Assembly: GCA_026874595.1 (NCBI GenBank)
Contig: CM049313.1
Span: forward strand, 29,880,008 to 29,944,007
Direction: 5' to 3'
DNA: 64,000 nucleotides
DNA from: Sipunculus nudus
Lineage: Eukaryota; Annelida; Sipuncula; Golfingiida; Sipunculidae
Part shown: positions 43,089 through 55,860 of the stretch, piece after piece
Layout of the letters: every line of letters begins with the position of its first letter
How positions within the stretch are numbered: position 1 is the first letter of the stretch
Program-made: the position numbers and the translations under genes
The notes under the pieces: model-generated
The model's input: the letters and a program-made list of their open reading frames with translations, nothing else
Database searches by the model: none
What the model was told of the DNA's origin: nothing

Positions 43089-43481
43089 AACTATATGTCA
43101 CTGGTACTGATGGTATAGGTCAATTTCGGCCGCCGACGATATCGGCCGCCGGCCTCTAATCAACCATATCGGCCGCCAGCGCCCAGCTGGCAACCATTTC
43201 GGCCGCAACCCCAACGATGCTGCTGCTGGGCCCTGACTATGGCCAGTCAACCATATCGGGCGCGACTTGGTCGGCGGGGCACCATTTCGACCGCCGGGCT
43301 TCCTCATTACTAGCCGCCGTTCTTCTAGGCTACCTAATTGACACGAACTTTACATGCGGCCACTGCTACTAAATATGCATAGCTGGGTGTAGTACGACTT
43401 GGACACTAAACTGCGACAGAACTGGTAACATCTGACGTCATGTAGTACAGATGTAAAACTTCTCAAGGTCGCATGTTTTCA
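43089..43481 (-). other. BEL leader, with repeated GGCCGCC-rich segment
   Basis: Between the primer-binding region and gag. The stretch 43120-43310 repeats the phrase ATATCGGCCGCC / CATTTCGGCCGC several times (about 25-40 bp apart) and is much more GC-rich than its surroundings. Untranslated leader; no gene. Confidence 0.6.
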
Positions 43482-43496
43482 CTGTAACTCCCCATT

Positions 43497-44637
43497 TGAC
43501 AAACGAGATGACATGCTGATGTCATTACAGAAGCTTTATTCTTCAGGCAATACTTGCCTACAACGTGAAAACTTAAACAAACAAATATAGTTGTAAGATC
43601 TCTACTTCTTTCCCATGAATAGACATGGTTTATATAAGTTACTCTATGCACTATAACCAAATGACCTATATAGCAGTTTGAATTTGAAATATAAAGAAAC
43701 TACTCATTAATTATCTTTACTGGCTAAAGCATTTTGCAAATTTAAATGACATATAAAAGACTGAAATAAACTTGATACCTCAGTGTATATGTACCTATAT
43801 GCTTGTATATGTCGACAAATATGTATACATGCAACAACATACATGTGTAATTGGTTATTATATCACTAAATCAAGTAAATGTATCTAATAAAATATGTAA
43901 TAGAATCATTACGTGATTTCTGTATGACCTGCATCTGTTGTTACACATTAAAGATCGATAATTTGTGTATAGCCTGTGTTAAACACCTACATATTTACCA
44001 ACATTATTAACTTAAGACAAAAATCTGAGAAAACGTCTGAGAATATTTTATCTGGCAAAATCCAATCACATAGCTAAATAATAACAGGTTGTTTCCATTT
44101 CACAGAAATAACAATCCTTAGTCTTGTTATAACACTTCAGAGACATCAATAAAGAAAGATGATATAATTTCCACTACATGTAATTACTCTTTAAGTTCAT
44201 AAAGACATTCAAGTATGGCTGGAAACACATAACATAGCTATATCCTCCACGTCAGCATGTGTTTATATGCCACACTGACCTACAATACTGACAGTTCATA
44301 CCTGGTCTAGATTCACTACAATACAATAATACTTGTAATACAAGGGAATAACTACAGAAATAACAAATGAAATACATGGAAATACTACAGAAATAAACTT
44401 ACTATGTACGCCTATGTCAAATAACAGGGGGTTAAATGCAAATACTTCGAGTTTGACGACAAACATGGCAATGTAACGACTGCTCTGCTTCCCAGCTGTG
44501 CTTAAAACAATTGAAACAAAAAGGGGACAGCCCTCCTGTATGTTTGCTGAACATCGCCCTATAAAAGGGGCAGGGTGACAACCATGTAAAAATGTGGGGG
44601 ATAACCGGAACACCAGCTAGCTGACTCAGTCGTTACA
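43497..44637 (-). repeat. BEL 5' LTR (1141 bp)
   Basis: Counterpart of 36360-37481. Has extra short insertions, e.g. about 44452-44466. Followed (element orientation) by AATGGGGAGTTACAG, the presumed primer-binding region (about 43482-43496). Confidence 0.9.
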
Positions 44638-44919
44638 ACTATAGAAGTGAAAATTCAGCAAGTAAATGTAAATAACAAATACAATGTGTATAGATCTGAC
44701 TCAATATTTCAAAATTATAAAGGGTACTGACATACAATATTTTAACATTATTTATCCGTATTATCAATGAATGTTGTGCTTATCTAAACATGGGTTTGAA
44801 AGAAGTTGCTCGCCTGGTTTCAAGCATTTCAGATACACTGCAACATACGGGCAAAAACATTAAAATTCAAAAGGCTTTAATGTATGCTATTCTAAGCTTG
44901 TCATAAGTGATGTGCGTCA
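44638..44919. other. No gene; between BEL and the next gypsy element
   Basis: AT-rich. Possibly leader of the downstream gypsy copy, but it has no detectable match to the leader of the second copy (52018-52887). Confidence 0.4.
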
Positions 44920-45210
44920 GAATCTTGAAGTGATTTGATACTTTAATACTATGTGATGTGTACGTGGTGATTTAGATCACTGTTATGTGAAAGGTCTGGA
45001 TAATACGTGACTTGAAATAAGGTACACCTGTGAATTCGTATATAAACGTTTGGGCCTACTATTTGGTAAGCAAATAATCTGAGCACTGTCATTGTAGGAG
45101 CACCGGACCAGCTAAGGTTGTGTTTGTTATTGTACGAGATGGCGACCTTTTCCGGTTGCTGAGGATTAAGTTTATTGTTGACTGCGTTGACGTTATTGAC
45201 TATCGCTCAT

Positions 45211-48200
45211 ATGGCTACTGAAGGCGAAGAGAGGGCTCCTGCACTCGGTGAAAGAGAGACTGAGAGGATGCGACAGAGTGTCCAGGAGCTAGAGGCTGGT
45301 GATGGAGCTTCTGATGATCACACAGGGTTTGGCGGCAACCCGAACAGGCTGTTATATGCCCCGCGTAAACTACCTAGGTTCAGTGGTACGAGGAGGCAGT
45401 TAGATGATTGGATTCGGAGGCTCGTGCAGCGGCAATGCACCAATGCAGGGAGGCAGCTGATTTCCTTATTGCACACCTTGATGGACCTGCCAAGTCGGAG
45501 ATTCGTTTCTCAGAGGAAAACGAAAAAAGGGATCCAGAGGCGATTTATCGGATTCTTGAGCAGTTCTTTGGCGATGGACGATCAGAGACTGCACCCGAGA
45601 GCTAATGGTTATGCAGCAGACATTGGTAGATCGGCTGGAAACACAACAAAACCGACAGGATAGGATGGAGGCTGAGTACCATCGGATGTTCGAGAAGCTA
45701 CGTTGCAATCCTAGTCAGCCGACTGAGGTGCCCAAAGTAAAGAGATGTTATGAGTGTGGTAGCATAGATCACCTTATCCGTGATTGTCCCAAGAATCGCG
45801 TAAGAAAAGGCCAAGGGAATCGTAAGGAGAAGGCACCTAGCGGATACGAAATAGTGGCTACTAACTCTGCAAGTTCAGCTTTAACTGCAGAAATGAAGAA
45901 GTTCCTTGGAAATTTACATGTCACAAGTGTAAAAATCGGCGGCGTAGATGTTGACTGTCTTTCGGATACCGGGTCCATGGTTTCCACAATTTCGGAAGGA
46001 TTTTATGATCAGTACCTGTCAGGACATGGACAACCTTTGCCAGATTCAGAGATAATTATTCGGGTAGGAAACGGACTTGAGATACCCAACAGAGGAGTGG
46101 CAGTCCTGGATGTAGAAGTCTGTGGAAAGTCCAGGGAGCAGGATTCAAGGTAGTTAAAGACACGCCTGCGACTAGGGAGGATCGGACAGCCTTCCCAGGA
46201 CTTATTGGAACTTATGTGCTGTGTCACATACCAAGATTTTCAGAGATGCTGAAGTTCTCAACTGAAACGAAAGTTTCAGGTTTTGTCAGACCCGCAGGAG
46301 GACAATGAATTGTACTGCCCTCCAACAGCATTAGTTGCTGTGCCGTGTTTGGTAGGGTGAAAGAAGCCTAAGCGGTCGTGGAGCCTTTAAAGTCATGCCT
46401 TCCAGGCAGAGTTTTTTAGTTTCCCGTACTCTAGTTACGCCAAGACATGGGTCACTTTACGTACAGATTGCAAACCTAAGTCAGAAGGACGTTACACTTT
46501 AGCCAGGTACCCGTATTGGTACGTTTCAGAAAGCAGACGATATTTTGGACTCAAGCAGAGCACATCAGGTTGATGTTAGGGATAATGCAGGAGAAATACT
46601 TGTGTTACCTGCACAAGGCTCGTTGAATAGTACAAATACTGTCTGGGTTCCGTGGAACTGAGCATTAGCTAACCCAGGTGCAACAGCTGCTACAGGAACA
46701 TGTCAAGGTGTTCAAGTGTGATGAAGAGCTTTTTAAGTTGTACAGGGACGGTCAAGCATGCCATCAGGACCATAGATGAAGATCCAGAGACGCAACTGTA
46801 CCGTCGGATCCCACATCATTTGTTTGCAGAGGTTAGAGAACATCTGAATGGTTTACTCAAGAAAGGAGTGATACAGGAAAGAACATGCGAGTCTGCGTCT
46901 CCTATTTTGGTTCTTAGGAAGAAGTCGGGGGAACTTCGAGTGTGTATAGATTATAGGAAGCTGAACCAGAAGGTCAAAAGAGATGTTTTTCCGCAGCCTA
47001 GAGTGGAAGAGTCGTTAGAAGCAATGTCGGGTGCTAAGAATTTCAGCACATTAGATTTGGTATCAGCTTACCACCAGATCGAAGTCGAACCTCGAGAGCG
47101 GCAAGATACTGCATTCGTCCGCCGATTGGACTATTTGAGGCATTCCGGATGCCATTTGGCTTAGCAAATGCTCCAACCACATGACAAAGGCTAGTAAACA
47201 GGGTTTTCCAAGCAGAGATTTACCAAGGTTTGTTGGTTTTCTTGGATGACATCATTATTTACGGTAGGACGTTCGACGAGCACCGGCATGGGGATGGATA
47301 TTGATTTCTCCAGGTTGCAAGAGCATAGCTTGAAGCTCAAGACAGAAATGCGTATTTTTCCGTGAGAGAGTAAGATTTCTTGGACATATCATCTCGTCCG
47401 AAGGCATACAAACCGACCCGGAAAAGATTGCAGCAGTCAAGCAGTGCCCATGTCCTCAGAATTTACAGGAGCTACGTCGTTTCATCGGATTTACGTCCTA
47501 TTACAGGAGATTTATACAAGGTTTTACAAAGATGGCCGACCAACTCCACAAATTGATTGGAACTCTGTAAGCACAGAAACCGAGGAAGAAGGTCAAGATT
47601 GTTGACCTATGGAAGGAGCAACATGAGCAAGTATTTCAGGATCTGAAGCACACTTTCACGGAGGCACCCATCCTAGCCTACCCAAATTTCTCAAAACTAT
47701 TTGTGATTGAGACAGATGCATCACAAGTGGGTTAGGCGCTGTACTTAGCCAGTGGCAAGATGACAAACTGAGAATTATTGCATACGCAAGTCGGGGCCTA
47801 CGGCGACCTGAACAAACTATGGACAATTATAGTTCCATGAAATTGGAACTTTTGGCACTTAAGTGGCCGGTTGTGGACAAGTTTCGTGAATACCTTCAGG
47901 GCAGTTTCTTTGTGGTGTACACAGACAACAACCCACTCATTTACTTCATGAGTAAGAGCAAGACATCAGCATTTGAACAGCGCTGGGCATCGGCCCTTGC
48001 CAGTTGTCACTTTGAGATAAAGTATCGTCCGGGGAAGCATAACACAAGTGCAGATGCATTTTCAAGGATGGAGAACCGTCCATGGGACCAGGAGGAAGTT
48101 GCAGATGTATGTGCCATGGCTGCACAGACTACCGCGTTGGGTTTGGAAGTGTTGACTGAGGTGTAAGGGGAAAAAAGGGATGGCAGGGAGAGGTCAGTTG

Positions 48201-49828
48201 CGGAGTTGGGTGTAGTGATTGCAGGACCTAAGGAGATGCAGGAAACAACGCTGCCTTCACTGACTATGTCTGTGTGACCTCAAGCACAATGTCAAGACCG
48301 GGTAGTGCCATCAGTGAGTGAAAAAGTAAAAGGAGGTGTACAGCCATCCTTGAAGTGGACAAGACAGCGCAGTCGGGAGGAGCGACTACTTCTCAAGCAG
48401 TGGAAGCGTCTCGAAGTAAATGAGGGAACATTATACCGACGTGTGTCTGATCGAGGACTAGGAGATATTTTACAGATCGTTGTTCCCCAGTGTTTGAGGT
48501 CAAGGATAATGTGTCGTTATCACGATGGAAAAGGACACCAGGGGTTAGAGCAAACTTTTACCATGGTTAGGACCAGTGCTATTGGCCTCATATGGAGACT
48601 GAGTTGAGAGACTACATCAACCGATGTGAACGATGTCTAGTGTCTTAGGAAGTGAAAGTTCAGACTCCACTGGAACGATTTATAGTAACCCGTCAATTGG
48701 AGGTAGTCTCCATTAATTTCACCTTGTTAGGGAAAGCGAGTGATGGGCGAGAAAATGTTCTCGTGTTGACTGATGTGTTTACAAAGTGGGTAGTAGCGGT
48801 GCCTACTAGGGACCAGAAGGCTGATACAGTAGTTAGAGTGTTAGTGAAGGAGTGGTTTAGTCGGTATGGAGCACCTCTCCGGAGACACTTTGATAAAGGC
48901 AGGGATTTTGAGGCAAAGAAAGTACAGCAGCTGTGTAGGCTGTACGGAGTGAAGAAATCACGCCCCACTAGCTACAGACCTGAGGCGAACAGTCAGACAA
49001 AGGACCAACCGAACCATGCACGATTTACTGCGTAGACTTCCACCTGAAATGAAACGTCGTTGGACAGAGCATTTGGCCGATGTGGTGTTTGCATACAACA
49101 CGACCCCCCCCCCCCCCCCACATAAGCACTGGCTTTTCCTCAATTTATCTACCCTTTGGGCGAGAACCTAGATTACCTGTCGATCCTTTGCCAGATTTTC
49201 TACAGAGGAGTGTAGTCCAACCAATTGGGTTTCGTTACACCAAAGGAGAATTGAAGATGCATACGTACATGCTAGAAAAAAGTTGGACCAAGCAGCTGGA
49301 CAATGCAAGAGGTACAAGGACAAGAAGGCTCGAGATGCACCATTGTATAATGGACAAAGAATTTTGGTTAAACAGCATCCCAAAGAGAGAGCGAAGATTC
49401 AGGATGCCTATGGAAAGACCGTGTACAAAGTACTGGACCAGATGGAAAGACAGATGGTATACCAGATTATCCGCGGAGAGGGATTCGGTGAACCACGATG
49501 GGTTAACAGGGCCGAACTGAAGCCATGCCCGTTGACTGAACTTTCTGGAGCAAAACGAGAGGTTGGCCCAATCCGCGATTCCAGGACACATGAATTGAAA
49601 GAGCCAGTTGTGCCAGAGGAATGTGAGGACGACGAGGATCTACTTGTGCTGGATTGACAAGCAGATGTACCCGAAAGACTTGGCTCAGATAGAGATGAGT
49701 TAGACGTGCCCGCGGAAGTAGAGCAAGATGATGACAATCCGCCTTCCCCACCACTTGGTCGAAGTAAACGCACTACTGCAGGGTACCATTCCAATCCTTA
49801 TAGGCAGCCTAGATCTGCTTTAATGTAA
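45211..49828 (+). pseudogene. Gag-Pol of the upstream gypsy copy, multiply disrupted
   Basis: Starts at ATG 45211 (MATEGEERAPALG; an upstream ATG at 45139 is possible). Gag frame shifts near 45405 and 45600. Nucleocapsid knuckle CYECGSIDHLIRDC at about 45748; protease CLSDTGSMVSTI at about 45957. RT has CIDYRKLNQKVKR (46945) and the active site FLDDIIIYG (47239-47266), with a stop just before it (47162). RNase H 47630-48166 (YTDNNPLIYF, HNTSADAFSRM). Integrase 48305-49300 with YHDGKGHQGL, the first catalytic-Asp region LVLTDVFTKWVVAV, and YGAPLRRHFDKGRDFE, where the usual SDQG is degraded. A C16 run at 49104-49119 interrupts the integrase. The C-terminus ends GRSKRTTAGYHSNPYR before TAA at 49826-49828. 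Inactive. Confidence 0.9.
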
Positions 49829-50018
49829 AAGACACTTCAGTATAAAAGTGCTGTATTTATAAGTGATTTTTGCTATGTCGGATTTATTTGGTAATTCTGT
49901 TTTATAGATTCCTGTCACGAAATGTGTTAACCTTGTTTTCATCAGGGCTATGTAAGGTTATGTAGATGTTCGATATATCCAGTCTTGCACGGGACGTTGC
50001 AAAAATAGGAGGGGTGCA
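49829..50018 (+). other. 3' untranslated region and polypurine tract of the gypsy element
   Basis: 190 bp between the pol stop and the LTR, ending in AAATAGGAGGGGTGCA, a plausible polypurine tract. No env-like frame. Confidence 0.7.
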
Positions 50019-51990
50019 TGTAGGAGGGTTTACTCCAGATATATCTATAATTATAGGTCCCGGCGGTCAGTTGTTAATTATGTCGATTGTGTGTAGAGTA
50101 TTAATATTTCTGAGCTTATTTTCACTGTTGCGTAGAGAGTATGAGGTAGTTTTAGCATATTTTTACTCTTGCGTGGAAAGTTGTGACAGAATTATCGCTG
50201 GGTGCGATGTATTAATGCATGATGGGATAGCAAGAAACTTTGTTGAGAAAAACGCGGATTAAAGTTTCGACAGCCCTTGTCTGGATTTAATTCAGCGAAT
50301 GTGGCGTTGGATGAAGGTAAATAGATGGTAATTTCTGTCAAGTAAGCCCGTAGGACGGTAGGAATCATTCGATGATCAAAGTATTTGTTAAACGCAGCAT
50401 TAATATGTTTTTAATCGCCTAGCGAAATATTGTGTTTAATTTTTGCACATGGCGGGCATGGTAAGACGAATCGGCTGATTCAGCGCACAGTTTTGCGGCT
50501 GGATTTGGGCTTTTTGTCGTTTTGTTGGAAGTTATGATAGGATGCTATTGACAAGGCATATTGTTATTAAGGACTTTAAATTGTTCGCATACCTTGAATA
50601 ACTGTTTGTGCAAATTACCGTAAATAATATGTTCGGAAGTATTCTGGAATGAGAACCAGATTGTAGTTCTTGCCGACGAGATCTGTAGCACATGGGATTT
50701 TTCCTTAAATGTTTTCCGGTACTGTTTTGCTAATATTTTTGTTTGTTTACACTATATAAATGCATATTTTCCATTGTTAGCACACTAGACAGTTGGGAAA
50801 CTCTATATAGCGATTGAAAGTAATGATACTTGATATTGGGAGAGTATGGATGGTTATTTTATGTTTAATGTCGAGAGATAATCAGATATTACAGAGGTAA
50901 TATTCTTCGACATTGTCTGGATGGTTTATAAATTAGGCTGCCATGGTCAACCATGGATGATATTGTGAGATGACATGTAGTGACGGGGGCGTGAAAGAGC
51001 CAAGAGGTAACTAGAGAACTTGCTTCTTGTGGCATAGATAGGCTTATGGTGTCTGGTATATACTTTGATGAATAGTAGTACTGAATACATGTTATATTAA
51101 ATACTGATACATATGTAGTATAATGGTTAAACCATATAACTGTAGCATTTTCTTATATATTTTAACATTGGTATGGATCTTGTGGGTGATGATTAACTTT
51201 CTTTTTAGACAAAAGTAATGCAGTTTGGGATCTTTAGTGGCATATTTATATAGGAGAGGGACAGTATGTTGTATATCATCATATCCCATAATATATATAA
51301 TAATCGATGTTCCAACCATTTGAAAAACCTGTGTCATTAAGTATTGGTTGCCATAGCGATTATGTCCACACATGCATGTAATGTGTACTATACCATTTCA
51401 TATTATTGTATCTGTTATACCGAAGGAGTAGTATGGTGATATAATGTCCATAATGGGTCAGGATATATGGTATTGTATAGCATATGTATACTATTTTGCA
51501 CAATATGAGGTTGTTGGGAGCAGTGTTTTTGAGTTTGACTGACTTATTAAGAGCACTGTGTTGATAACCTAAGGCACTGTGTAATTCTGTATTGCTGACT
51601 TGTTTTATTTTTATTTCTTGTCTGAAGACTTTGTCATTATGTCATTATTAGTATATTGAATGTCACTGATATGTTACTATGAATATATTGAGTGTTATAG
51701 GCAAGTTATGACTAATTGAGTGGAGGGCGAAAGTGGTGCAACTAAGGTGACAGTTATGTAATATCAATGTTTATGGTTTGGTTTCAGGTACCAGCCACCT
51801 TTTTTCGGAGAGATTACTCCTTTACAGTCTTCTTGAGTTGCCATTTTCTTTGTGAGCATCTTGTATGAGCGCACCTTCTTGTCGTTCTGTACGCCACATT
51901 GAGCCATTTACTACCCTGTACAGCTAATTGATGAACAATAAACGGTGTCATATGTAGACTGGAGTTCTTGTTGAGTGCGGGTGGCCTACA
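50019..51990 (+). repeat. 1972-bp LTR shared by two tandem gypsy copies
   Basis: Bounded by the inverted ends TGTAGG ... CCTACA. A polypurine-like tract precedes it and a primer-binding site (TGGTGTCAGAAGTGG at 51998-52012) follows it, so it acts as the 3' LTR of the upstream copy and the 5' LTR of the downstream copy. An AATAAA at about 51939 lies 50 bp before the end, fitting a polyadenylation signal. The last ~84 bp recur at 55861-55944 as the remnant of the third LTR. Confidence 0.85.
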
Positions 51991-51997
51991 TCTTCCC

Positions 51998-52012
51998 TGG
52001 TGTCAGAAGTGG
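51998..52012 (+). promoter_or_regulatory. Primer-binding site after the shared LTR
   Basis: TGGTGTCAGAAGTGG, seven bases after the LTR end. Confidence 0.8.
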
Positions 52013-52314
52013 GATCCGTTTGCTGTTTGGGATCTAGGCGAACTAGGTAGATCAGTTCCATGGAAACAGATGGTGGCTGGAGTAACATCAGACTTTGCCA
52101 GACTGAGGTTGATTTTTGTAACAAATGGGTCTTTGTGTCTGAACATTTAATGCTGTCAGCTAGAGCGATGGTATTGTTGCATAATTGACCAGAGCAGTTG
52201 TTTTTGCATGATGCATATTGATCATAATATATAGTACACATTCTTGTGTATGTGCAAGTAAGGATATTCTCTGGTAAGTCATTTCATTTAGATTTGCAAT
52301 AAAATGGTTTATCT

Positions 52315-52728
52315 TACCGGCTTCTGTAGCTCAGGGGTAGAGTGCAAGACTCAAGGCCGGGAGATCGTGAGTTCGAATCTCAGTAGAGGCGGTGAGATTT
52401 TTCACGGTCGGCCCCCACCCAGGGTGAGCGCTCTGCAGGCTTAATGGGAAGGCCGTGCCCAACGGCCGTGTTTCACTCACAAACGAGTGCGCCTTTCGGG
52501 GGCTCCTCAGTGGTATGACCCAGCAATGGGGACGATTACACATCCAAGGCCCGCAGGTGCAGTAGTCACCTGGTCTGGTTAACGTTAGGATATAAAATGA
52601 GGAAGCATGTGATACCGCCCTGTCATGTAGTCCGAAATCGGAATGGAAATCTGCAGATGTACATATATGTAGTTAAGTAAGCATTAAAAATGGAGGCGGT
52701 TACCTCCACCAAAAAATATAAAAAAAAC
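52315..52728 (+). mobile_element. tRNA-derived SINE with 11-bp target-site duplication
   Basis: The head (about 52319-52392) looks like a tRNA: box A TAGCTCAGGGGTAGAG (52328-52343) and box B GTTCGAATC (52371-52379), the split RNA polymerase III promoter. A ~300-bp unrelated body follows, ending in an A-rich tail (AAAAAATATAAAAAAAAC). ATGGTTTATCT occurs on both sides (52304-52314 and 52729-52739). It sits in the leader of the downstream gypsy copy. Body family not identified. Confidence 0.88.
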
Positions 52729-53029
52729 ATGGTTTATCTATATGTTATGATGATCATTTCATGACTGAGAGATGCGGAGGCACGTAATTGCATATATCAT
52801 GAGTGGTGTAATCTATGATGCAACATTGAGGTCACATATAGTGAGTTATGTAATGATGTGTTAATTTTTTAAATGTTTACTCATGATCTTGAAGTGATTT
52901 GCAACTTGAATAATATGTGATTTCTTTAATGTGGTGATTTAGTTAACTGTTAAGTGAACGGTCTGGATAATAAGTGACTTAAAAATAAGGTACACCTTTG
53001 ATTTCATACATAAACTTTTTTGGCCTACT

Positions 53030-55670
53030 AGGTGCCTAAAGTAAAGCGATGTTATGAGTGTGGTAGCATAGACTACTTTATCCATAATTGTCCTAAGAAT
53101 CGCGAAAGGAAAGGCCAAGGGAATCGAAAGAAGTAGGGTCCTAGCGGAAACGAAATAGAGGCTAGTAACTCTGCAAGTTCAGCTTTAACTGCAGAAATAA
53201 AGAAATTCCTTGGAAACAGGCCTGTCACAAGTGTAAAAATCGGCGGCGTAGATGTTGACTGTCTTTGTGGTACCGGGTCCATGGTTTCCACAATATCGAA
53301 AGGATTTTATGATCAGTACCTATCAGGACATGGACAACCTTTGCCAGATTCAGAGATAATTATTCGGGCAGGAAACGGACTTGAGATACCCATCAGAGGA
53401 GTGACAGTCCCGGATGTAGAAGTCTGTGAAAAGAAAGTGGAGGGAGCAGGATTCAAGGTAGTTAAAGACACGCCTGCGACTAGGGAGGATCGGACAGCCT
53501 TCCCAGGACTTATTGGAACTTATGTGCTGTGTCACATACCAAGTTTTTCAGAGATGCTGAAGTTCTCAACTGAAACGAAAGTTTCAGGTTTTGTCAGACT
53601 CGCAGGAGGACAAGGAGTTGTACTACCCTCCAACAGCATTAGTTGCTGTGCCGTGTTTGGTAAGGTGAAAGAATACTAAGCGGTCGTGGAGCCTTTAAAG
53701 TCATGCCTTCCAGGCAGAGTTTTAGTTTCCCGTACCCTAGTTACGCCAATAAATGGGTCACTTTATGTACAGATTGCAAACCTAAGTCAGAAGGACGTTA
53801 CACTTTAGCCAGGTACCCGTACTGGTACGTTTCAGAGAGCAGACGATATTTTAGGCTCAAGCAGAGCACAACAGGTTGATGTTAGGGATACTGCAGGAGA
53901 AATACTTGTGATACCTGCACAAGGCTCGGGGACTAGTACAAATGGAGTCGTTCCAAATGTCGATTTGTCTGGGTTCCGTGGAACTGAGCATTAGCTAACC
54001 CAGGTGCAAAAGCTGCTACAGGAAAATGTCAAGGTGTTCAAGTGTGATGAAGAGCTTTTAAGTTGTACAGAGACGGTCAAGCATGCCATCAGGACCATAG
54101 ATGAAGATCCAGAGACGCAACAGTACCGTCTGATCCCACATCATTTGTTTGCAGAGGTTAGAGAACATCTGAATGGTTTACTCAAGAAGGGAGTGATACA
54201 GGAAAGCACATCCGAGTTTGCGTCTCCTATTGTGATTCTTAGGAAGAAGTCGGGGGAACTTCGAGTGTGTATAGATTATAGGAAGCTGAACCAGAAGGTC
54301 AAGAGATGTTTTTCCGCTGCCTAGAGTGGAAGAGTCGTTAGAACCAATGTCGGGTGCTAAGAATTTCAGCACATTAGATTTGGTATTTACCACCAGATCG
54401 AAGTCGAACCTCGAGATCGGCACGCCGATGGGACTATTTGAGGCAGTCAGGATCCGATTTAGCTTGGCAAATGCTCCCGCCACATGGCAAAGGCTAGTAA
54501 ACAGCGTTTTCTAAGCAGAGAAATGCGTACTTTTCCGTGAGAGGGTAAGATTTCTGGCACATATTATCTCGTCTGAAGGGATACAAACCGACCCGGAAAA
54601 GATTGCAGCAGTCAAGCAGTGTCCATGTCCTCAGAATTTACAGGAGCTACGTCGTTTCATCGGATTTACGTCCTATTACAGGAGATTTATACAAATTTTG
54701 CAAAGATGGTCGACCCACTCCACAAATTGATTGGAACTCTGTAAGCACAGAAACGGGGGAAGAAGGTCATGATTTTTGACCTATGGAAGGAGCAACTTGA
54801 GCAAGCATTTCAGGATCTGAAGCACACTTTCACGGATTCATCCATCCTAGCCTACCCAGATTTCTCAAAACCATTTGTGATTGAGACAGAAGCATCACAG
54901 AGTGGGTTAGGCGCTGTACTTTGCCAGTGGCAAGATGACAAACTGAGAATTATTGCATACGCAAGTCGGGGCCTACGGCGACCTGAACAAAATATGGACA
55001 ATTATAGTTCCATGAAATTGGAACTTTTGGCACTTAAGTGGGCGGTTGTGGACAAGTTTCGTGAATACCTTCAGGGCAGTTTCTTTGTGGTGTACACAGA
55101 CAACAACCCACTCATTTACTTCATGAGTAAGAGCAAGACATCAGCATTTGAACAGCGCTGGGCATCAGCCCTTGCCAGTTTTCACTTTGAGATAAAGTAT
55201 CGTCCGGGGAAGCAAAACGCAAGTGCAGATGCATTGTCAAGGATGGAGAACCGACCGTGGGACCAAGAGGAAGTTGCAGATGTAATTGCCATGGCTGCAC
55301 AGACTACCGCGTTGGGTTTGGAAGTGTTGACTGAGGTGTAAGGGGAAAAAAGGGATGGCAGGTAGAGGTCAGTTGCGGAGTTGGGTGTAGTGATTGCAGG
55401 ACCTAAGGAGTTGCAGGAAACAACGTTGCCTTCACTGACTATGTCTGTGTGGTCTCGAGCACAAATTCAAGGCCGGGTAGTGCCATCAGTGAGTGAGAAA
55501 GTAAAAGGAGGTGTACAGTCATCCTTGAAGTGGACAAGACAGCGGAGTCGGGAGGAGCGACTACTTCTCAAGCAGTGGAAGCGTCTCGAAGTAAATGAGG
55601 GAAAATTATACCGACGTGTGTCTGATCCAAGGCTGGGAGATCTTTTACAGATCGTTGTTCCCCGTTGAGG
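53030..55670 (+). pseudogene. Gag-Pol remnant of the downstream gypsy copy
   Basis: Segments: nucleocapsid/protease 53041-53679 (knuckle CYECGSIDYFIHNC; the protease DTG has become GTG in CLCGTGSM); RT N-terminal part 54004-54514; RNase H 54769-55341 (an intact 190-residue frame with IETEASQSGLGAVL, where the catalytic-Asp position reads Glu, and YTDNNPLIYF); integrase N-terminal part 55381-55670. The RT palm with FLDD is deleted and the integrase core is lost, so this copy encodes no usable polymerase. Confidence 0.88.
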
Positions 55671-55860
55671 TCAAGGATAATGTGTCGTTATCACGATGAA
55701 CTAGGACACCAGGTGTTAGAGAAAACTTTTACCATGGTTAGGACCAGTGCTATTGGCCTCATATGGAGACTGAGTTGAGAGACTACATCAACCGATGTGA
55801 ACGATGTCTAGTGTCTAAGGAAGTGAAAGTTCAGACTCCACTGGGACGACTTTGAGCAGA

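Larger units (their letters stand above)
36360..44637 (-). mobile_element. BEL/Pao LTR retrotransposon, complete but decayed
   Basis: LTRs at 36360-37481 (3' LTR) and 43497-44637 (5' LTR), reading TGTAACGACTGA...CGTTTGTCA in element orientation. Candidate 5-bp duplication ACTAT at 36354-36358 and 44638-44642 (one extra T on the left). Internal order gag, protease, RT, RNase H, integrase, C-terminal DUF5641-like region: the BEL/Pao order. Several frameshifts and stops. A (TA)n tract (37516-37572) lies between pol and the 3' LTR. Confidence 0.93.
44920..51990 (+). mobile_element. Ty3/gypsy element, upstream copy with its 3' LTR; 5' LTR missing
   Basis: Leader similarity to the second copy starts at about 44920 (ATCTTGAAGTGATTTG). 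Then gag-pol 45211-49828, polypurine-like AAATAGGAGGGG at 50004-50014 and LTR 50019-51990. No LTR was found on the left side. Pol is interrupted by many stops and frameshifts. Confidence 0.88.

Noticed and set aside
49966-50262. 98-codon open frame with a hydrophobic stretch at the start of the long LTR, possibly a small membrane protein
   Set aside because: It straddles the LTR boundary, has no recognisable motif, and a third of it lies in the untranslated region; the hydrophobic run is short and probably chance.
52319-52392. A functional tRNA gene
   Set aside because: Box A and box B are good, but the acceptor ends pair poorly, there is no terminator directly after, and a SINE body with target-site duplications follows.
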